27,276 nt of DNA from an uncultured Eubacteriales bacterium (lineage in GTDB: Bacteria; Bacillota; Clostridia; Oscillospirales; Oscillospiraceae), in contig URPU01000022.1 of assembly GCA_900549865.1 (NCBI GenBank), positions 1 to 27,276 on the forward strand, read 5' to 3'. Shown piece after piece: positions 16,201 to 27,224 of the stretch (positions are counted from its first letter, which is position 1; each line of letters starts with the position of its first letter). The position numbers and the translations under genes were made by a program. The notes under the pieces were generated by a model, which was given only the letters and a program-made list of their open reading frames with translations, did no database searches and had not been told where the DNA came from.

Positions 16201-16808
16201 GTGACGGCGCTGTTGGAAACGGAGGCGATCGCCTCATCCACGGTGGCGAAGTACTCGTCGCCGATGCAGGCCGCGGCGTTTTCGCGCACGTTGAGCTTTT
16301 CAAGCTCCGCATTGAGCCACGCGTCCGCCGATTCAAAGTCCGTTATGCCCATATCCGCGAAGAACTGCGCAAGCGCGGCCTTATCAGTATAGGGCGCGGT
16401 GATGAGGCCAAGCTCAATGAGAAGGCTGCTATAATACTCAAGGTCGGCGTCGCTCATATCGGCGAGCGTCACCTTATCATCAGGCTGGGCGGAAGGCTCA
16501 GGCTCCTGCGCCGGTTCCGGCGTCTGTGTGGGTTCCGGTGTCTGCGTTGGTTCCGGAGCCTGGGTTGGTTCCGGAGCCTGCGTTGGTTCCGGAGCCTGCG
16601 TCGGCTCAGGCGTCTGCACCGGTTCCTCCGGCGCGGGCGTGGGTTCCGGCTCTTGCGCCGGTTCCTGCTGCGGCTCGCCCGGAAGCTCCTCCACGAGCAT
16701 CTCCCCCGCCGCGGTCTGCCCATCATCCGCATACGCCGCAGCGCCCGCGGGCAGCAGACTGACGAGCATGCACACGCACAGCAGCGCGCTGAACATCTTC
16801 CGTTTCAT
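13296..16808 (-). CDS. Large secreted cell-surface protein with EPTQ repeats, beta-helix-like units and a C-terminal TGD anchor
   Basis: This 1170-residue protein starts with a Sec signal peptide (MKRKMFSALLCVCMLVSLLP, likely cleaved near residue 26 after AYA). A linker rich in Glu, Pro, Thr and Gln (about residues 40-107) is built from the hexad EPTQ(A/T)P. A short helical region follows. Then come three units opening with a related motif: YFATVDEAIASV near 186, YQKLQDAVNAAI near 584 and YRTFAEAYAAAS near 749. Gly/Val/Thr-rich repeats follow each opening and suggest right-handed beta-helix folds. An Ig-like segment (about 1065-1130) precedes IIRTGDD, a hydrophobic helix and RRKKEK, the layout of a sortase substrate without the usual proline. 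It has its own promoter and terminator and a GGGGGAGG site. It is probably an adhesin or wall protein; ligand unknown. Confidence 0.85.
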   Translation of the reverse strand: MKRKMFSALLCVCMLVSLLPAGAAAYADDGQTAAGEMLVEELPGEPQQEPAQEPEPTPAPEEPVQTPEPTQAPEPTQAPEPTQAPEPTQTPEPTQTPEPAQEPEPSAQPDDKVTLADMSDADLEYYSSLLIELGLITAPYTDKAALAQFFADMGITDFESADAWLNAELEKLNVRENAAACIGDEYFATVDEAIASVSNSAVTTITLLRDAEEESVFVPMGRNIILDLNGFALYITGATETAPLCFTVEGADVLVEGTTDQYVYEYAEVYVKNGSIFAYGGDANGVAILNNGSLRLEDVAVTGGIVHDVHDASCALSIDGGSVDGLITTVEGGTVSVTGGLFRQDVTAYIDAAVYRCELSGDGWYSVAPLVDDAAVAAVDRVAYDINGVRLNVAVTERRAGTVSGADGLIPGSAVALSGLEKALRGDAVSTLLEQYLAQMPAVLSLDAEEEAAAKPAAEDADVSLFVRAELRELGEGRISYDVKPYASVTVGEDTAEFDISNDKLKGAPMTLSIYTGFEPTEMHHIHDGKGAAVDTYVPEGQATAETPNTFTYDPATGMATLSISSFSVIDGEGNVAKVGDTQYQKLQDAVNAAIVSGKEVVLIAAVAEVKNVEIPAEASVVINTKNILTHSMTGTGTDPMFKIGGALRILGDGTVDALTGSIAEFTSASGSLTLGDESSTGIIKPTYKAGSLISGTTAGTVTIYEANTSFDPASPVNYVAEGYKAEYKNLTGLWEIRVKYVARVVATEYRTFAEAYAAASTGSTVAGQTIILLDDIDEGDITIADDVYIDGQLAHKYGIKGNVTITPEAQNVFIWNTKIDGTLTHSGTGANLTSVEVINTEVTGAVDLGDGLNLVVIDSVTAPSVAVGSDAKSVTVRSDVKDSDIGTLTIGAGSKADIHAGLLTNVTNIGTLTAQTGASVTLGGSISTALTDKKLVVNTIESTGNVEVYSGTYENLSGEVGSIMLYGGNYPVDYSKYGGCKATIDKVHYSHYICEYVESETRYRVSVLKPIIVSPASGRADYSGNNLSFVTDAPYTHVHTGAEPEVLSVTVGRNELRAGTDYSVSPCTLPDGTVGTMVTIYSSYINTLSAGTYNVQIDTEVGTAQRYADYTPAGFRVRTSTITNRNTLGRGGIIRTGDDANLALLAGVMLCTGLAAAGGVYLLRRKKEK
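16511..16620 (-). repeat. 18-bp tandem repeats encoding EPTQ(A/T)P
   Basis: At least six imperfect copies of an 18-bp unit, in frame, code for the hexad Glu-Pro-Thr-Gln-Ala/Thr-Pro in the surface protein linker. The central copies are almost identical. In-frame copy-number change would lengthen or shorten the stalk without breaking the gene. Confidence 0.9.
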
Positions 16809-16906
16809 ATAAGATTTCCTCCCCCATGTCAGGCTCCTCCCACGGCGAAAAACGCCGAAAAACAGGGATGCGGCCTGCTTTGCACAAAGCGCATTTTTAT
16901 GCCGTT

Positions 16907-16935
16907 ATTGTACCGCAGTTATGCACTTTTGTCAA
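16907..16935 (-). promoter_or_regulatory. Sigma-A promoter of the surface protein gene
   Basis: On the minus strand a perfect TTGACA (16935-16930) and TACAAT (16912-16907) are 17 bp apart. The expected leader of about 90 nt contains a small CGGCG-T5-CGCCG hairpin. Confidence 0.85.
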
Positions 16936-16942
16936 TGAAATG

Positions 16943-16956
16943 CGTCAATTATGACG
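16943..16956. promoter_or_regulatory. Palindrome CGTCA-N4-TGACG upstream of the surface protein promoter
   Basis: A perfect 5-4-5 inverted repeat is centred about 50 bp upstream of the predicted transcription start, just before the -35 box. The position would suit an activator. Confidence 0.45.
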
Positions 16957-17027
16957 ATTAGTTACAAAATACGTGCATATTTCTTCAACAATGATTGACA
17001 TAACGGGCGGGCAAAAAAGGCGCGGAA

Positions 17028-17060
17028 AGCGGCGGTGCAGTCTATGCCTGCATCGCCGCT
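17028..17060 (-). terminator. Terminator of the DNA methyltransferase gene
   Basis: Arms 17028-17040 and 17048-17060 form a 7-bp and a 5-bp helix separated by one mismatch, with a 7-nt loop. In the direction of transcription the stem is followed by TTTCCGCGCC and then T6. It lies 28 nt past the methyltransferase stop. Confidence 0.75.
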
Positions 17061-17088
17061 ATACTAACCCTATTTATTAAGACATTTA

Positions 17089-18003
17089 TTAATAATTGCG
17101 CGCCGTGAACACGCCGTTTTCATAGCCCTGTATCCGTTTGTCATTCTCCGCCCGTTCAAGGCGCTGCTCCGCCCACTGGCAGTACTGCGGCTCAAGCTCT
17201 ATGCCTATATAATGGCGGCCGAGCTTCTTCGCCGTGACGCTTGTCGAGCCGGAGCCGAGGAAGGGATCGAGCACCGTATCCCCCGCGTTCGAGCTTGCGA
17301 GGATGAGCTTTGCAAGCAGCTTTTCCGGCTTCTGCGTGGGGTGGGCGGTGTTCTCCGGCATGGACCAGAACGGAACAGTTATATCATCCCAGAAGTTCGA
17401 TGGGCAGGTGTCGCGGTAGCCGCCGCGGGCGTCCTCCACCCAGTCCTTCGGGCGGCCGTCAACGCGGTACGGCGCGACGACGCGGCGGCGCAGGCGCACC
17501 GCGTCCAGATTGAAGGTATAGTCCGCGCCCACCGTCGCAAACCAGATATCCTCCATGCCGTTCTTCCAGTTCTTCTTCGCGCCGCGCCCCTTTTCGCGCT
17601 GCCAGGTGATACGGCTGCGGACGGTGAAAAGCTCCTGCATGACGCGGCCTATTATGAGGCTGGACTCCCAGTCGCAGCAGACGTAGATGGAGCCGTCCTC
17701 CTTCAAAAGCGGCCTGACGGCGGCGAGCCATGTGCGCGTATACTCCTCATACTCTTCGGCGCTTTTGCGCGAAAACACACTGCCGTTATAGCTTTTGCGG
17801 AGGTTATACGGCGGGTCCGCGATCACGAGACCGGCGCAGGCGCGCGGAAGCCGCGGGCACACGGCAAGCATATCCCCGTTTATCGTGACGTCGCGCACCG
17901 GCGCGCCGGGCTCAAGCGCGCCCGGCGTGAGGCAGCGCGCGAGGTATTCCGCCCCCTCCTCCGGGGGCGTGGCAAGGGTCTTGTTTCGTGCGGCTTTCTG
18001 CAT
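17089..18003 (-). CDS. Beta-class DNA adenine methyltransferase (DpnA-like), apparently orphan
   Basis: This 304-residue protein carries the catalytic motif DPPYNL near residue 63 ahead of the S-adenosylmethionine motif DPFLGSGSTSV near residue 250, the order of beta-class N6-adenine/N4-cytosine methyltransferases. Between them lie RITWQREKGRGAKKNWKNGM and DDITVPFWSMPENTAHPTQKPEKL, stretches that recall DpnA-type enzymes, which methylate adenine in GATC. Specificity is therefore a guess. No restriction endonuclease or specificity subunit is next to it. The ATG at 18003 has an AAGGAG site 5 nt upstream. It lies between rpoC and a surface protein gene, with its own terminator and paired palindromes in its upstream region, which suggests a self-contained acquired gene. 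Confidence 0.9.
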   Translation of the reverse strand: MQKAARNKTLATPPEEGAEYLARCLTPGALEPGAPVRDVTINGDMLAVCPRLPRACAGLVIADPPYNLRKSYNGSVFSRKSAEEYEEYTRTWLAAVRPLLKEDGSIYVCCDWESSLIIGRVMQELFTVRSRITWQREKGRGAKKNWKNGMEDIWFATVGADYTFNLDAVRLRRRVVAPYRVDGRPKDWVEDARGGYRDTCPSNFWDDITVPFWSMPENTAHPTQKPEKLLAKLILASSNAGDTVLDPFLGSGSTSVTAKKLGRHYIGIELEPQYCQWAEQRLERAENDKRIQGYENGVFTARNY

Positions 18004-18014
18004 GGGCGCTCCTT

Positions 18015-18048
18015 ACTATTATTATAGTTAGGGTACTATTGCTATAGT
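18015..18048. promoter_or_regulatory. Tandem palindromic operator upstream of the methyltransferase
   Basis: Two copies of ACTAT-N4-ATAGT (18015-18028 and 18035-18048) are spaced exactly 20 bp apart, two helical turns, so proteins would bind on the same face. On the minus strand the copy nearer the gene contains TATAAT (18026-18021), a likely -10 box, so a bound protein could block transcription. No good -35 box lies 17 bp upstream. Confidence 0.7.
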
Positions 18049-18083
18049 TTAAAAGAACAGCGCGCCGCGAGCTGCACCGCGTA

Positions 18084-18110
18084 CGCCGCCCCCGGAATGG
18101 GGGCATGGCG
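18084..18110 (-). terminator. Possible rpoC terminator
   Basis: GCCCCC/GGGGGC arms (18088-18093 and 18099-18104) extend to CGCC/GGCG across a 2-nt bulge, 35-60 nt past the rpoC stop. There is no U-run, so it may be a weak or factor-dependent terminator. Confidence 0.4.
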
Positions 18111-18144
18111 TGTCAAGCGCATTAAGCGGCGTGCTTATAATTGC

Positions 18145-21100
18145 TTAGAGTGCGTTGGACTTATTGACAAGTGCGGTCAGATCGACGTACTCCTCCGGAG
18201 CGGAGGCCACGGATTCATCCGTCTCCTCTTCAAACTCGCGGTAGATGTCGAGACCGGTGCCGGCGGGGATGAGCTTGCCTATGATGACATTCTCCTTCAG
18301 ACCGACGAGGTGATCCTCCTTGCCCTTTATCGCGGCATCCGTGAGCACCTTGGTGGTCTCCTGGAAGGACGCGGCAGACAGCCAGCTGTCCGTGGCGAGA
18401 GACGCCTTGGTGATGCCCATGAGAAGTTGGGTATAGGTGGCGAGGCTGAGTCCCTCTTCGCCCGCGTCGATACGGTCCTGAATGGCCTTGTTGGCGTCCT
18501 TGAGCACGCTGATGTCAACGGTGGAGCCGGAGAGCAGATCCGTGCTGCCAGCCTCCTCGACCCTGACCTTGCGCATCATCTGGCGGACAATGACCTCAAT
18601 ATGCTTATCGTTGATGTCAACGCCCTGCTGACGGTAGACCTTCTGGACCTCGCTGGTGATGTAACTGCGCACGCCCTGCCGGCCGAACTCATCATCGTCC
18701 GTGCCGCGGATACGCAGAACGTCATGCGGGTTGAGCGCGCCGGAGGTCAGCTCCTGTCCGCGGTCAACATGGTCGCCGTTGTGGACAAGGATACCGGCGG
18801 AGTGCGGCACGGTGTAGACGACCGTCTCGCCCTCGGCCTCGTTGGTGACGGTGATGGAGTACATCACGCCCTTCTTGGCCTCTTCTATGCTGACAGTGCC
18901 GGATATCTCGGAAAGGGTGGCCATCTTCTTGGGCTTGCGCGCCTCAAACAGCTCTTCGACACGGGGCAGACCCTGGGTGATATCGTCGCCCGCGACGCCG
19001 CCGGTGTGGAAGGTACGCATGGTGAGCTGGGTGCCCGGCTCGCCGATAGACTGCGCGGCGATGACGCCGACGGCCTCGCCGGCATTGACGGGCTTGCCGA
19101 TGGCAAGGTTGATGCCGTAGCACTTCGCGCAGACGCCGATGCGCGCCTCGCACGTGAGCACGGAACGGATGAACACCTTATGGATGTCGTGCGCCTCAAG
19201 CACATCCGCATCCTCAGGCATGAGCATGTGATCCGTGTCAAACAGCACCTCGCCGGTCTTGGGATCGGTGATGGGCTGCGCGGGGAAGCGGCCGTGGATG
19301 GCCGTGCCGAAGGTCTCGACCATCTGGCCCCTGTCGTACACGGCGGAGGCCCAGACTCCCTCAGTGGTGCCGCAGTCAGCCTCGCGGATGATGACGTCCT
19401 GACAGACATCGACCATACGGCGGGTCAGGTAACCGGAGTCCGCGGTACGCAGAGCGGTATCGGCCATGCCCTTTCGTGCGCCTCTGGTGGAGATGAAGTA
19501 CTCCAAAACGGAGAGGCCTTCGCGGAAGTTGGACTTGATGGGGATCTCTATCGTCTTACCGGCGGTGTTGGCCATAAGGCCGCGCATACCGGCAAGCTGA
19601 CGGATCTGGTTCATGGAGCCGCGGGCGCCGGAGTTTGCCATCATGTAGATGGGGTTGTACTCGTCGAGCACGTTGGTGAGCGCGTCGGTGACGTCCTTGG
19701 TGGTCTTTTCCCACTCGGAAACGACGAGGCGGTAGCGCTCATCGTCGGTGATGAAGCCGCGCTTGTACTGGCGCTCTATCTTGACGACCTCGTTCTCGGT
19801 CTCCTTGATGAGCTCGCCCTTGGCACTCGGCACGGTCATATCCGCGACGGATATGGTGATAGCGCCCTTGGTGGAGTACTTATAGCCCAGCGCCTTGATG
19901 CTGTCGAGCACCTCGGCGGAAATGGTGAAGCCGTACTTCTGGATGCAGCGGTCAATGATATCGCCGAGCTGCTTCTTGCCGACCTGGAAACCTATCTCAT
20001 GGTCGAAGGCGTGCTCCGGGTCGCTGCGGTCAACGTAGCCGAGATCCTGCGGGATAGGCTCATTGAAGATTATGCGGCCGACAGTGGTGACGATGGTCTT
20101 TTTGACCTCGACGCCGTCCACCGTCTTGGTGACTCTCAGGCGGATGGGCGCATGCAGGCCGACGCAGCCCTCGTTATAGGCCATGATGGCCTCGGCCGGG
20201 TCGCGGTACATGAGAGTGGGCTTATAGGTGATAAGCTTCTTCCCGTCGCGCTTGAGCTCAAGATTCGTTTTATAGATATCGTCGCCGTTGGCGATGGAGC
20301 CCGCTTCAAACTCGCTGTCGCCGGGATCGTCTATGACGAGCTTTTCCGCGCCCTTCTCGGCGGAGCCGATGCGGACCATGGTCAGGTAGTAGGAGCCGAG
20401 GATCATGTCCTGCGTCGGAACCGTGACGGGGTGGCCGTCCTGCGGGCGGAGGAGGTTGTTGGCGGAGAGCATGAGTATGCGCGCCTCTGCCTGCGCCTCG
20501 GACGAGAGCGGCACGTGGATAGCCATCTGGTCGCCGTCGAAGTCGGCGTTGTAAGCGGTGCAGACCAGCGGGTGCAGACGCAGCGCACGCCCCTCGACCA
20601 GAACAGGCTCAAACGCCTGGATGCCGAGACGGTGCAGCGTGGGCGCACGGTTGAGCAGCACGGGATGCTCCTTGATGACGTCCTCCAGCGCGTCCCAGAC
20701 CTCTGTGCGCTGCTTATCGACCATCTTCTTGGCGGACTTGATATTGTTCGCCACGCCATCCTCGACGAGCTTCTTCATCACGAACGGGCGGAACAGCTCT
20801 ATCGCCATTTCCTTGGGAACGCCGCACTGGTATATCTTGAGGTCAGGGCCAACGACTATAACGGAACGGCCGGAATAGTCAACGCGCTTGCCCAGAAGGT
20901 TCTGGCGGAAGCGACCCTGCTTGCCCTTGAGCATGTCGGAAAGGGATTTGAGTGCGCGGGAGTTCGCGCCGGTGACGGCCCTGCCGCGGCGGCCGTTGTC
21001 GATGAGCGCGTCCACGGCCTCCTGAAGCATACGCTTTTCATTGCGCACGATGATGTCGGGCGCGTTGAGCTGCTGCAGGCGCTTGAGGCGGTTGTTGCGG

Positions 21101-21884
21101 TTTATGACGCGGCGGTAAAGGTCGTTCAGGTCAGACGTGGCGAAGCGGCCGCCGTCGAGCTGAACCATGGGGCGGATCTCAGGCGGGATGACCGGGAGGA
21201 TGTCTATGACCATCCACTCGGGGCGGTTGCCGCTCTGGCGGAAGGCCTCGACCACCTCAAGGCGCTTGACGAGCTTGGCCTTCTTCTGGCCGGAGGCGTT
21301 CTTGAGCTCCTCACGGAGCTGGGCGGCAAGCTCAGTGCAGTCTATCTGCTGCAGAAGCTCCTTTATGGCCTCGGCACCTATGCCGGCCTTGAAGTCGTCC
21401 TCGTACTTCTCGCGCATGTCGCGGTACTCGCGCTCGGTGAGTATCTGGCAGCGCTCCAGCGGGGTGAAGCCGGGGTCGATAACTATATAATTTGCAAAGT
21501 ACAGCACCTTCTCCAGCATACGCGGAGTGAGGTCGAGCATGAGGCCCATGCGGCTGGGTATGCCCTTGAAGTACCAGATGTGGCTGACGGGGGCGGCAAG
21601 CTCTATATGGCCCATGCGCTCACGCCTGACCTTGCTCTTGGTGACTTCAACGCCGCAGCGGTCGCAGATCTTGCCCTTGTAGCGGATCTTCTTGTACTTT
21701 CCGCAGTGGCATTCCCAGTCCTTCGTCGGCCCGAAAATGCGCTCGCAGAAGAGGCCGTCGCGCTCCGGCTTGAGGGTGCGGTAGTTGATGGTCTCCGGCT
21801 TTTTCACTTCGCCGTAGGACCATTCGAGGATCTTCTCGGGGGAAGCGATACCTATCTGAATAGCGTCAAACGGTGTATAGCTCA

Positions 21885-21885
<1 letters not shown>
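18145..21885 (-). CDS. rpoC: DNA-directed RNA polymerase subunit beta'
   Basis: This is the catalytic large subunit, 1246 residues, the length of compact Firmicutes beta'. It begins MSYTPFDAIQIGIASPEKIL; an in-frame GTG one codon earlier is possible, but the ATG has better spacing (7 nt) from GGAGG. The N-terminal zinc ribbon is ECHCGKY...CDRCG. The active-site motif NADFDGDQMAIH (about residue 447) holds the three magnesium-binding aspartates. The second zinc site uses ADCGT and CEARIGVCAKCYG (about residues 850-920). The trigger-loop stretch VGVIAAQSIGEPGTQLTMRTFHTGG is intact. Its start overlaps the rpoB stop by one nucleotide (TGATG). It is followed not by rpsL but by a methyltransferase gene. 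Confidence 0.99.
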
Positions 21886-25619
<3,734 letters not shown>

Positions 25620-25685
25620 TGGCGCACTCTCCTTATCACGATTTGCAAACGCCCGGGCGTGTTGTCAGATTTGAAACGTCCGGAG

Positions 25686-25714
25686 TTGATTTTACCGGTT
25701 TGGGATGCTATACT
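25686..25714 (+). promoter_or_regulatory. Candidate promoter of the downstream GT-C gene
   Basis: TTGATT (25686-25691) and TATACT (25709-25714) are 17 bp apart on the plus strand. Transcription from here would cross the rpoB promoter and leader in antisense before reaching the ATG at 25897. Confidence 0.45.
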
Positions 25715-25766
25715 GTGAACAGTAGAAAGTGGGGAGATATCCCCTCCTCTGCACACATAGCGCTCT

Positions 25767-25796
25767 ATTTTACCATCAGTTATACAGCAAAGTCAA
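25767..25796 (-). promoter_or_regulatory. Sigma-A promoter of rpoBC
   Basis: On the minus strand TTGACT (25796-25791) and TAAAAT (25772-25767) are 18 bp apart. The leader to rpoB is about 140 nt and contains small hairpins (for example TACTG-TTCA-CAGTA near 25710-25725). Confidence 0.7.
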
Positions 25797-25896
25797 GGAT
25801 TATTTTTTGAATTTTGTGCGGCAGGCAGGAGTTTTTGCTCCGGCCTTTTTTGTTATCCGTCCGTTGACGGCGCACGTCTCACCTGAGGAGGCTTAA

Positions 25897-27129
25897 ATGG
25901 ATATACGGGTCATTCTGATTCTGACGGCGGAGGCGCTTTTTGCGCTCTGGCTTTTGTATAAGGCCGGGCTTTTGAAGGACCGGCGGTATGTTTTCGCCGC
26001 CGTGCTGCTGACGGCGCTTGCCTTTGCCGCGCGCTGGGCCGTGCTGGACTATGAGACGCTGGATTATAAGGACTTTCTCTCCCAGTGGGTGCAGTACTTC
26101 CGCGATAACGGCGGCTTTGCCGCGCTCAGCCGTCAGATCGGCAATTACAACATCCCCTATCTCTATTTTCTGGCGCTGTTTTCCTACAGCGGCATAGACG
26201 ACCTCTATCTCATCAAGCTTCTCAGCATATTTTTCGACGTGCTGCTGGCATGGGGCTGCGCGCTGCTGCTCGGCCGCTTCACGGACAGCGCGCCGCGGCG
26301 CGTCGCGGTGTTTTTCGCCGTGCTCTTTTTGCCCACGGTCTTTCTCAACGGCGCGCTCTGGGCACAGTGCGACAGCAGCTATGCCGCCTTTGCCGTGCTG
26401 GGGATATACCTCGCGCTCTCCGGCCGGCCTGAGCTTTCGATGGTATGCGCGGCGCTCTCCTTCGGCTTCAAGCTTCAGGCCGTGTTTATACTCCCGGTTT
26501 ACGCGGTGCTGTGGATGTACGGCAAATTCAACTGGAAGCACTTTATCATCTTCCCCGCCGCGTACATCGTGCTCGTGCTTCCTGCGGTGCTGCTCGGCCG
26601 CCCGTTTATCGAGACCGTCACGCTTTATTTCGGCCAGACCGGAAGCATCGGCAGCGGGCTGAACTATAACTCCCCCTCCGTATACGCCTTCTTCCAGTAC
26701 ACCCTGCCGGAGCAGTACAACGCGCTTGCCTCGCGCTGCGGCATCGCGGGGGCGTTCGTGTACATGGCGGCGGTGCTGCTTGTGTGCTTTGTGAAGCGCG
26801 GACAGCTCAGCGACGATGCGGTGCTCGGCGCGGCGGTGCTGCTGGCGATAGGCATCCCGTTCCTTCTGCCGCACATGCATGACAGGTACTTTTTCTGCGC
26901 GGACATTCTTTCCCTGGTGCTGGCCTTCGCCGCGCCGTGGAGCACCGCGGCGGCGCTGCTTGTGCAGTTTGCGTCGCTGCTGGGCTATCACGCGTACCTG
27001 AAAATGCGCTATCTGCTGCTGATGAACCGCGGGTCTGCGGCGCTGTGCGCGGCGCTCGGCATATGCCTTGTTTTCTTCATCTCGACGCTTTGTAAAAAAA
27101 ATCCCGAAAAATATAAAATTCGTTCTTGA
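25897..27129 (+). CDS. GT-C mannosyltransferase-like polytopic membrane protein
   Basis: This 410-residue protein has about ten membrane segments and an ATG behind GAGGAGG. The first external loop contains LDYKDFLSQWVQYFRDNGGF near residues 54-73, where the Asp is the expected catalytic residue of this GT-C group. NYNIPYLYFLAL, FLNGALWAQCDSSYAAF and FGFKLQAVFILP follow, the pattern of bacterial proteins related to Gpi18/PIG-V-type mannosyltransferases. Such enzymes use a polyprenyl-phosphate sugar donor on the outer membrane face. HMHDRYFF near residue 328 matches the conserved histidine region of the family. It is divergent from rpoB. Its stop codon lies inside the -35 box of the following tRNA promoter. 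The acceptor is unknown. Confidence 0.8.
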   Translation: MDIRVILILTAEALFALWLLYKAGLLKDRRYVFAAVLLTALAFAARWAVLDYETLDYKDFLSQWVQYFRDNGGFAALSRQIGNYNIPYLYFLALFSYSGIDDLYLIKLLSIFFDVLLAWGCALLLGRFTDSAPRRVAVFFAVLFLPTVFLNGALWAQCDSSYAAFAVLGIYLALSGRPELSMVCAALSFGFKLQAVFILPVYAVLWMYGKFNWKHFIIFPAAYIVLVLPAVLLGRPFIETVTLYFGQTGSIGSGLNYNSPSVYAFFQYTLPEQYNALASRCGIAGAFVYMAAVLLVCFVKRGQLSDDAVLGAAVLLAIGIPFLLPHMHDRYFFCADILSLVLAFAAPWSTAAALLVQFASLLGYHAYLKMRYLLLMNRGSAALCAALGICLVFFISTLCKKNPEKYKIRS

Positions 27130-27153
27130 CAAATCCCGATTATCTGCTATAAT
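27126..27153 (+). promoter_or_regulatory. Consensus promoter of tRNA-Leu
   Basis: A perfect TTGACA (27126-27131) and a perfect TATAAT (27148-27153) are separated by 16 bp. The TGA stop of the preceding gene is embedded in the -35 hexamer. The leader to the tRNA is about 65 nt and contains the palindrome TGGCGCGCCA. Confidence 0.92.
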
Positions 27154-27224
27154 CACTTATGCCTTAAATGTGGCGCGCCAAGTGAGGCAGGCAGCTTTAA
27201 ATGGAGTTGGAGCCTCGGCGTTAT

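Noticed and set aside
16511..16620. Regular repeats considered as a CRISPR array
   Set aside because: The 18-bp units are directly adjacent without spacers and code for an in-frame hexad; no cas genes are nearby.
25828..25851. GGAG-loop-CTCC followed by T6 as a plus-strand terminator or attenuator before the GT-C gene
   Set aside because: The stem is only 4 bp and no extension pairs, so it is too weak to call.
25879..27156. 425-residue minus-strand frame opposite the downstream GT-C gene
   Set aside because: It is antisense, rich in Arg, Gln and Glu, and would run through the tRNA promoter.
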